From DALYJJ01 sp031969915 (GTDB lineage Bacteria; Acidobacteriota; Terriglobia; Bryobacterales; Bryobacteraceae), in the NCBI GenBank assembly GCA_031969915.1, contig DALYJJ010000054.1, positions 1 through 36,573 of the forward strand: DNA of 36,573 nt, written 5' to 3'. Made by a program: the position numbers and the translations under genes. A model generated the notes under the pieces. It had not been told where the DNA came from, made no database searches, and was given only the letters and a program-made list of their open reading frames with translations. Positions 31,153 to 36,573 of this stretch are shown in pieces; position 1 is the first letter of the stretch; each line of letters begins with the position of its first letter.

Positions 31153-33089
31153 GCACCAGCTTCCAGGTAGCCGATGCCGCACTGACCAGCGCCGCCCGCG
31201 CCATGCGGCGCGCCGCGGACCGCCTGTTGGCCATCCAGGACCCGCAAGGATACTGGTGGGGCGACCTGACCGCCGACACCACGCTCGAGGCCGACTATAT
31301 TCTTCTCGAGTTATGGCTCCACCCGCCGGAGAATGGCGTGTGGTCGCCGCCCACCCGGGCGCGCATCGGCAAGGCGGTCGCCTCCATCCTGGCGCGCCAG
31401 TTGCCCGACGGCGGCTTCAATATCTATGCCCACGGTCCGGCCGAAATCAGCGCCTGCGTGAAGGCATACTTCGCACTCAAGCTGGCCGGAGTTTCCATAG
31501 ACGACCCGCGCATGGCCCGGCTCCGCGAGCGCATCCTCGAGATGGGCGGCATCCAGGCCGCCAACAGCTACGTCAAGATCAACCTCAGCCTCTTCGATCT
31601 CTACCCGCGCCAGCACGTACCCAGCGTGCCGCCGGAACTGATGCTGGCAGGCAACGTGATCTACGAGATGTCCTCGTGGACGCGCGCCATCGTCATTCCG
31701 CTCTCGATCGTGCAGGCCTTGAACACGGGCCGCCCGGTGCCCGCGGGCTTCCATCTCGAAGAGATCTACAAGCCGGGTGTCAGTTGCGAATTCCGCCGCG
31801 ACGCCGAGAGTTTCACGTGGCGCAATCTCTTTCTGAAGTTCGATCGGATTCTCAAGTGGTGGGAGCGCCGGGGCCCGCGCGGCCTTCGGGAAAAGGCCAT
31901 CCGCCGCGCCGAGCAATGGATGCTCGAACGCACCAAGCATAGCGACGGCCTCGGGGCGATCTATCCGCCCATGATGTACGCGATCATGGCGCTCGACCTG
32001 CTCGGTTATCCGCCCGACCATCCCGACCGCGTGGAAGCCCAGCGCCAGTTCGACAACCTGATCGTGGACGATGAGCGCGGCTTCTACTTCCAGCCCTGTT
32101 TTTCGCCCGTCTGGGACACCGCGATCGCTGCCTTCGCGCTGGGCGAAACGGGACTGCCCGTGGCCGATGCGCTGCGTCCTACCGCCGACTGGCTGCTCAC
32201 CAAGGAAGTCCGGCAGAAGGGCGATTGGAGCGTGAAGCGCCCCCACCTGGAACCCTCCGGCTGGTATTTCGAGTTCGCGAACGAATTCTACCCGGACATC
32301 GACGACACCGCGATGGTCCTGCTCGGATTGCTGCACGCGCCCGCCAGTGACCGCAAAGCCTTCGACGCGTGCATCCGCCGCGCCGTCGCCTGGCTCCTCG
32401 AGATGCAGTCGAAGGACGGCGGCTGGGCCGCCTTCGACGTGGACAACGACTGGCAGCCGCTCAGCTACGTGCCCTTCGCCGACCACAACGCGATGCTCGA
32501 TCCCACCTGTCCGGACATCACCGGCCGCGTGATGGAGGCACTGTGCGCCTGGGGCGCCGATCCGCAGAGCGCCGCCATCCGCCGCGGCGTGGAGTACCTG
32601 CTGCGCACCCAGGAGTCCGACGGCAGTTGGTACGGACGATGGGGCGTCGATTACATCTATGGCACGTTCCTGGCTTTGCGCGGCCTGCGAGCTGCGGGGG
32701 AAAGCGACCGGGAAGCCTACATCCTGCGTGCGGGCGAATGGCTGCGCTCCATCCAGAACGCCGACGGCGGCTGGGGCGAGGACTGCGCCTCGTACAACCA
32801 CAACACCTTTGTGCCCGCGCCCAGCACTCCCTCTCAGACCGCCTGGGCCGTGCTCGGCCTGATCGCCGGCGGCGACACCAGGAGCATCAGCGTGCAGAAG
32901 GGCATCGAGTACCTTGTCGAGACGCAGCGCCCCGACGGCGGCTGGGACGAGGAACTCAACACGGGCACCGGTTTTCCCAAGGTCTTCTACCTCATGTACC
33001 ACCTGTATCGCCACACCTTCCCGCTGCTGGCCCTGGGCGCGTATTTGAAAGCCCGTGGCGCCAAGCCGCACAAAGGCCAACGAGCATGA
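31149..33089 (+). CDS. shc: Squalene-hopene cyclase
   Basis: A 646-aa membrane-bound cyclase converting squalene to hopene/hopanol. The protonating motif is DIDDTA (Asp383, Asp385, Asp386), and several QW repeats are visible, for example QPDGGWDEELNTGTGFP near the C-terminus and QSKDGGWAAFDVDN. Length is typical. ATG 31149 overlaps the ispH stop; the open frame continues upstream through ispH in another phase and that part is rejected. Overlaps hpnH by 4 bp. Confidence 0.97.
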   Translation: MSTSFQVADAALTSAARAMRRAADRLLAIQDPQGYWWGDLTADTTLEADYILLELWLHPPENGVWSPPTRARIGKAVASILARQLPDGGFNIYAHGPAEISACVKAYFALKLAGVSIDDPRMARLRERILEMGGIQAANSYVKINLSLFDLYPRQHVPSVPPELMLAGNVIYEMSSWTRAIVIPLSIVQALNTGRPVPAGFHLEEIYKPGVSCEFRRDAESFTWRNLFLKFDRILKWWERRGPRGLREKAIRRAEQWMLERTKHSDGLGAIYPPMMYAIMALDLLGYPPDHPDRVEAQRQFDNLIVDDERGFYFQPCFSPVWDTAIAAFALGETGLPVADALRPTADWLLTKEVRQKGDWSVKRPHLEPSGWYFEFANEFYPDIDDTAMVLLGLLHAPASDRKAFDACIRRAVAWLLEMQSKDGGWAAFDVDNDWQPLSYVPFADHNAMLDPTCPDITGRVMEALCAWGADPQSAAIRRGVEYLLRTQESDGSWYGRWGVDYIYGTFLALRGLRAAGESDREAYILRAGEWLRSIQNADGGWGEDCASYNHNTFVPAPSTPSQTAWAVLGLIAGGDTRSISVQKGIEYLVETQRPDGGWDEELNTGTGFPKVFYLMYHLYRHTFPLLALGAYLKARGAKPHKGQRA

Positions 33090-34192
33090 GATTTCCCCTT
33101 TCGATGACCGCCGGCCTGGCCGGCTATATCGCCAAGAACAAGCTGCGGCCGCGGCCCGAGTGGCAGAAGAACAACGCGCTCCAGGCGGACCCCTCGAACC
33201 CGTTCCGCATCCTCCACCACAACGGCGAGCGCGCTGGGAAGCCGCACCCGATGATCGCCAAGCGTTTCCCGCTGGTGATGATGCTTGAGCCGCTGCACGC
33301 CTGCAACCTCACCTGCACGGGTTGCGGCCGCATCCGCGAGTACGAATCCACGATCACGCAGCAGCTTTCGCTCGAGCAATGCCTGAAGGCGGTGGACGAG
33401 TGCGGCGCGCCGGTGGTCTCCATCTGCGGTGGCGAGCCCATGCTCTACCAGAAAATCGGGGAACTCAGCCAGGCCATTCTCGACCGCGGCCGGCACATCT
33501 ACCTGTGCACCAACGGCATGTTCATCCGGAAGAAGGTGAACGAGTTCAAACCGAACCCGCGCTTCTTCTTCAACGTCCATCTGGACGGCCTGGAAGAGAC
33601 GCACGACCTCGCGGTGGAACGCAAGGGCGTGTTCAAGGAAGCCATCGAAGGGATTCGTGTGGCCAAGGCCGCGGGGTTCAAGGTGTGCAGCAACACCACG
33701 GTTTACAAAGAAACCCGCATGGAGGAGATCTGGGGGTTGTTCGAGTTCCTTGAGCAGTTCGATATGGACGGCCACATGCTCGCCCCCGCCTACGGATATT
33801 CCGCCGTCAACGACCGCGAAATCTTCATGACGCGCGACGACGTGCACGAGAAGTTCAGGGACATCGATCGCATGTCGAAGCGCTTCAAGCTGAACACCAC
33901 GCCGGTGTACCTGGACTTCCTGAAGGGCGACCGCGACCTGCCCTGCACCGCGTGGGGCACGCCCACCTACAACATCAAGGGCTGGAAGGGGCCCTGTTAC
34001 CTGATCACCGACAGCCACCACGATACCTTCGAGGAGTTCATGACGCGGACGCCGTGGGACCACTACGGCCACGGTAACGATCCGCGCTGCGAGCATTGCA
34101 TGATGCACTGCGGCTACGAACCGTCGGCCGCGCTGGGCATCAACGGCAAGCTCTCCGACACGCTGAAACTCATGAATTGGGCGTTACGCTAG
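33086..34192 (+). CDS. hpnH: Adenosylhopane synthase, radical SAM
   Basis: A 368-aa radical SAM protein that joins 5'-deoxyadenosine to diploptene, the first step to extended (C35) hopanoids. The cluster motif is Cys73, Cys77, Cys80 (CNLTCTGC). Family blocks: MRFPLSM at the N-terminus, SICGGEPMLY, FFFNVHLDGLEETHD and a C-terminal cysteine group CEHCMMHCGYE. The start overlaps the shc stop (ATGA). Extended hopanoids stiffen outer membranes. Confidence 0.96.
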   Translation: MRFPLSMTAGLAGYIAKNKLRPRPEWQKNNALQADPSNPFRILHHNGERAGKPHPMIAKRFPLVMMLEPLHACNLTCTGCGRIREYESTITQQLSLEQCLKAVDECGAPVVSICGGEPMLYQKIGELSQAILDRGRHIYLCTNGMFIRKKVNEFKPNPRFFFNVHLDGLEETHDLAVERKGVFKEAIEGIRVAKAAGFKVCSNTTVYKETRMEEIWGLFEFLEQFDMDGHMLAPAYGYSAVNDREIFMTRDDVHEKFRDIDRMSKRFKLNTTPVYLDFLKGDRDLPCTAWGTPTYNIKGWKGPCYLITDSHHDTFEEFMTRTPWDHYGHGNDPRCEHCMMHCGYEPSAALGINGKLSDTLKLMNWALR

Positions 34193-34194
34193 GC

Positions 34195-35169
34195 GTGAAA
34201 CCGATCCTCATCACCGGCGCCACGGGCTTCGTCGGCTGGCATGTGGCGCGGCTTCTGCTGGACCGCGGCGCGCGCGTCCGCGCTCTCGCCCGCGATCCCT
34301 CGCGCCTTCGCGAACTCGAAGTCGAACCCGTCCAGGGCGACCTTCGCGACCCGGACTCGCTCCGCCGCGCCGTCACCGGCTGCGGCGGCGTTTTTCACGT
34401 GGCCGCCGACTATCGCCTCTGGGCCCGCGAAAAGCGCGAGATCTACGAATCGAACGTCGAGGGCACCCGGAACATCATGAACGCCGCGCGCACCGCGGGC
34501 GTGGAGCGCATCGTTTACACCAGCACGGTGGGCGCCATCGGTATTCCGAAGGACCGCGAGGGCACCGAGGAGACCCCCGTCCGCCTGGACGAGATGACCG
34601 GCGATTACAAACGGTCGAAGTTTCTCGCCGAGCGCCTGGTGCTGGAGATGGCGGAACGGGGCCTGCCGGCCGTCATCGTCAACCCCACGGCGCCGGTCGG
34701 CGACCACGATTTTAAGCCCACCCCCACAGGCAAGATCATCGTCGACTTCCTGCGCGGCGCGATGCCCGCTTTCGTCGATACGGGTTTGAACCTTGTGGAC
34801 GTCCGCGACGTGGCCCTCGGCCACCTGCTCGCCTGGGACCGGGGCCGCGCCGGTGAGCGGTACATCCTGGGCTCGGAAAATCTGACGCTCCGCCAGATCC
34901 TGGAACGGCTGGCTTCGATGAGCGGGCGAAAAGCCCCGTCGATTGAAATCCCGTATGGCGTGGCCTACGCCGCCGGACTGGTGAGCACAGGCTGGGCGCA
35001 CTTGAGCGGGCAGCAGCCCCGCGCGCCCCTGGACGGCGTCCGCATGGCGCGCAAGAAAATGTTTGCCTCGAGCGACAAGGCGAGGCGGGAATTGGGCTAC
35101 AACCCCGGGCCGGCCGATAGCGCGCTGGCTCGGGCCGTCGAATGGTTTCGGAATCACGGGTATTGCTGA
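34195..35169 (+). CDS. hpnA: Hopanoid-associated sugar epimerase (NAD-dependent)
   Basis: A 324-aa extended short-chain dehydrogenase. NAD-binding GATGFVG at 8-14; catalytic Tyr138 and Lys142 (YKRSK). Family members lie in hopanoid clusters but their exact substrate is unsettled. The start is GTG 34195, 2 bp after the hpnH stop, placing the first strand at residues 3-7; upstream codons lie in hpnH. Its 3' end overlaps hpnG by 28 bp. Confidence 0.92.
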   Translation: MKPILITGATGFVGWHVARLLLDRGARVRALARDPSRLRELEVEPVQGDLRDPDSLRRAVTGCGGVFHVAADYRLWAREKREIYESNVEGTRNIMNAARTAGVERIVYTSTVGAIGIPKDREGTEETPVRLDEMTGDYKRSKFLAERLVLEMAERGLPAVIVNPTAPVGDHDFKPTPTGKIIVDFLRGAMPAFVDTGLNLVDVRDVALGHLLAWDRGRAGERYILGSENLTLRQILERLASMSGRKAPSIEIPYGVAYAAGLVSTGWAHLSGQQPRAPLDGVRMARKKMFASSDKARRELGYNPGPADSALARAVEWFRNHGYC

Positions 35170-35873
35170 ACAAGCCGGTAGTCTTTGTCGCGGCCGAGAA
35201 ACGGGAGTTTTCCGGCCTGCTCCGGCGTTTCAAGGAGGTTCGGGCCGTGGCGTCGCCGTTGGCTTTCGCTGCCGAGGGAGAGCTCAACGGAGCCCCGGCG
35301 CTGGCCGTTGCCCACGGTCCTGGACCGGCGTTGGCGCGCCCGGCGGCTTTGTGGGCGGCGGCGTGGCGGGAAGGTGCAGCGATGATCAGCACGGGTTACT
35401 GCGGAGCACTGCAACATGATGTATCAATTGGTGATATCATCGTTGCTTCGTGTGTACATGCGCCGGATACTGGCGTCCGTTATGAGGCTCGGTTGCCTAT
35501 CACCGGCCGAGCCGCCCGTGTCGGCGTTGTCGTGTCCGTGGACCGGGTGATCGGGTCGCCGGAAGAGAAGTGCGGTTTTGGAAGCGATGGTTCGCTGGCC
35601 GTCGAGATGGAGGCAGCGGCCGTCGCGGCAGTGGCGCGGGAGACGGCTTCGCCGTTCTTCTGCGTCCGGTCGGTTTCCGACCGGGCCGATGAGAGATTCG
35701 CGTTGGATTTGAACGCGGCGCGGGGAGAAGACGGGCGGTTCCGGATCTCCCACATTGTGTCGCAAGCCGGCCGGCGGCCGTGGACGGGCGTTCCGGAGTT
35801 GTTCCGGCTCGCGCGCAACGGCCGGCGCGCCTCGAAAGCGTTGGGAGATTTTCTTGGAGAGTGCCAGTTCTAA
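35142..35873 (+). CDS. hpnG: Adenosylhopane nucleosidase/phosphorylase
   Basis: A 243-aa protein of the nucleoside phosphorylase superfamily. HpnG removes adenine from adenosylhopane to give ribosylhopane. Seen: VVFVAAEKREF at the start, STGYCGAL, and the SLAVEMEAAAVAAVA...VRSVSDRA block that carries the active-site Glu and Asp of MTA/SAH-nucleosidase-like enzymes. ATG 35142 overlaps hpnA by 28 bp; TTG 35163 is the alternative. Followed by a 58-bp spacer before the dehydrogenase gene. Confidence 0.9.
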   Translation: MVSESRVLLNKPVVFVAAEKREFSGLLRRFKEVRAVASPLAFAAEGELNGAPALAVAHGPGPALARPAALWAAAWREGAAMISTGYCGALQHDVSIGDIIVASCVHAPDTGVRYEARLPITGRAARVGVVVSVDRVIGSPEEKCGFGSDGSLAVEMEAAAVAAVARETASPFFCVRSVSDRADERFALDLNAARGEDGRFRISHIVSQAGRRPWTGVPELFRLARNGRRASKALGDFLGECQF

Positions 35874-35912
35874 CGAGTTTGCGGGTCCGCGAAGCGGCGT
35901 GCTGGAAGCGCA

Positions 35913-35928
35913 CGGAGACCTGTCTCCG
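35913..35928. promoter_or_regulatory. Perfect palindrome before the zinc dehydrogenase gene
   Basis: CGGAGAC-CT-GTCTCCG, 7-bp arms with a 2-nt centre, ending 3 nt before ATG 35932. The tight centre suits a dimeric repressor site better than an RNA hairpin, but in RNA it could also hide the start codon region. Meaningful only if ATG 35932, not TTG 35854, is the start. Confidence 0.35.
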
Positions 35929-35931
35929 GTG

Positions 35932-36573
35932 ATGCGAGCCGCCGTTTACATCGGCAACAGCACCGTCGAAGTGCGGCGCATCGCTACCCCCAGCCTCGCG
36001 CCCGGTGAGATTCTGATTCGCGTCGAAGCCTGCGGCATCTGCCACACCGACCTCAAGAAAATCGAGTACAACCTGCTGCCCGGGCCGCGCATTTATGGGC
36101 ATGAGACCGCGGGTGTCGTCGCCGCGGTGGGCGACGGAGTGGCGCGCTACGCTCCGGGAGACCGGGTCATCGCCTTCCACCACATTCCCTGCCGGAATTG
36201 TTTTTACTGCGCGCGCAAGCTGTACGCGCAGTGCCCGGTCTACAAGAAAGTTGGCGTCACCGCCGGCTTTGAACCTGCCGGCGGCGGCTTTGCCGAGTAC
36301 GTGCGGGTTTTCGATTGGATCGTGCGCGACGGCGTGGAAAAGATCCCGGACGGGGTTTCGTTCGATCGCGCCTGCTTTGTGGAGCCCGTCAACACCTGCC
36401 TCAAGGGTGTCGTCCAACTGGCCCCGCGGCCCGGTGAGACGGTGGCTGTGCTCGGCCAGGGCCCTATCGGCCTCATCTTCACGAAGCTCGTCGAACGCGC
36501 CGGAGGCCGCGTGCTGGCCACCGATGCCATCGAGCGGCGCCGCGGACTGGCGCTTCGTTTTGGCGCGGAAGAG
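35932..36573 (+). CDS. Zinc-dependent medium-chain dehydrogenase (sorbitol/threonine dehydrogenase-like), 3' end outside window
   Basis: The first 214 codons of an MDR alcohol/polyol dehydrogenase. Seen: catalytic zinc ligands Cys and His in CGICHTDLKK and GHETAGVV, the structural-zinc run CRNCFYCARKLYAQC, an EPV...CLKGV segment and the start of the Rossmann domain VAVLGQGPIGLIFTKL. ATG 35932 gives the usual MRAAVY opening; TTG 35854 with GGGAG 6 nt upstream or GTG 35899 are possible earlier starts. It follows hpnG on the same strand, so a role in reducing ribosylhopane is conceivable (inference). Substrate unknown. Confidence 0.87.
   Translation, partial: MRAAVYIGNSTVEVRRIATPSLAPGEILIRVEACGICHTDLKKIEYNLLPGPRIYGHETAGVVAAVGDGVARYAPGDRVIAFHHIPCRNCFYCARKLYAQCPVYKKVGVTAGFEPAGGGFAEYVRVFDWIVRDGVEKIPDGVSFDRACFVEPVNTCLKGVVQLAPRPGETVAVLGQGPIGLIFTKLVERAGGRVLATDAIERRRGLALRFGAEE

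Noticed and set aside
35500..36417. 305-codon minus-strand frame near the right end
   Set aside because: Antisense to hpnG and the zinc dehydrogenase, both with intact catalytic motifs.
1..36573. tRNA, rRNA, riboswitch, insertion sequence, prophage or attachment site
   Set aside because: None was recognised on reading both strands. Gaps are almost all under 60 bp, and no transposase, integrase or long direct or inverted repeat was seen.

Overview
The window is a compact, high-G+C bacterial chromosome segment with 36 protein genes, no RNA genes, no mobile elements and no gene-free stretch over about 120 bp. It most resembles a Bryobacterales/Solibacter-type acidobacterium. The best marker is the C-terminal domain of the NHL-repeat protein at 11455-14643, which reads like the 'Solibacter uncharacterized C-terminal domain' (TIGR03437). 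The other contents agree: futalosine menaquinone genes, a hopanoid operon, lipid A genes (so a Gram-negative envelope), a two-domain DUF1080 protein and a Tat-exported Gfo/Idh oxidoreductase. The taxonomic call is an inference.

Layout: transcription units alternate strictly between strands. (1) 2-874 (+), 3' part of a carbamoyltransferase. (2) 5107 to 1437 (-), VOC protein, APH-type kinase, histidine phosphatase and ACAD11-type acyl-CoA dehydrogenase, then sodC (1397-891). (3) 5148-6365 (+), secreted two-domain DUF1080 protein. (4) 10368 to 6369 (-), methyltransferase, ABM monooxygenase, iron-type alcohol dehydrogenase, MsrB, DUF3592 membrane protein. (5) 10485-11453 (+), aldo/keto reductase. 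(6) 14643-11455 (-), giant secreted NHL protein. (7) 14743-16586 (+), mqnA-mqnC. (8) 19572 to 16590 (-), Lon-N-domain protein, HAD hydrolase, FHA-sigma54 activator. (9) 19591-23704 (+), SDR, aroK, glycerate kinase, Gfo/Idh. (10) 25223-23701 (-), secreted unknown and a YqiA-like esterase. (11) 25347-26867 (+), acpP-fabF. (12) 27493-26900 (-), secreted unknown. (13) 27477-29744 (+), a single-chain WaaA-LpxK fusion. (14) 30154-29642 (-), DNA alkyltransferase. (15) 30160-36573 (+), ispH-shc-hpnH-hpnA-hpnG and the 5' part of a zinc dehydrogenase.

How the genes work together: IspH supplies isoprenoid precursors, Shc cyclises squalene, and HpnH and HpnG build and trim the adenosylated side chain of extended hopanoids. 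AcpP/FabF feed acyl chains, and the WaaA-LpxK fusion carries out the last two steps to Kdo-lipid A, so the right third of the window is about the envelope. The kinase, phosphatase and dehydrogenase of unit 2 look like a split form of human ACAD10/ACAD11 and of the LvaA/LvaC pair of Pseudomonas levulinate catabolism, suggesting 4-hydroxy-acid breakdown.

The most unusual features are the WaaA-LpxK fusion, the ACAD11-like kinase/dehydrogenase operon, and a recurring -10-like hexamer placed only 6-12 nt before the start codon of operon-first genes. That spacing suggests leaderless or near-leaderless transcription and would explain how divergent genes can sit with almost no intergenic space.
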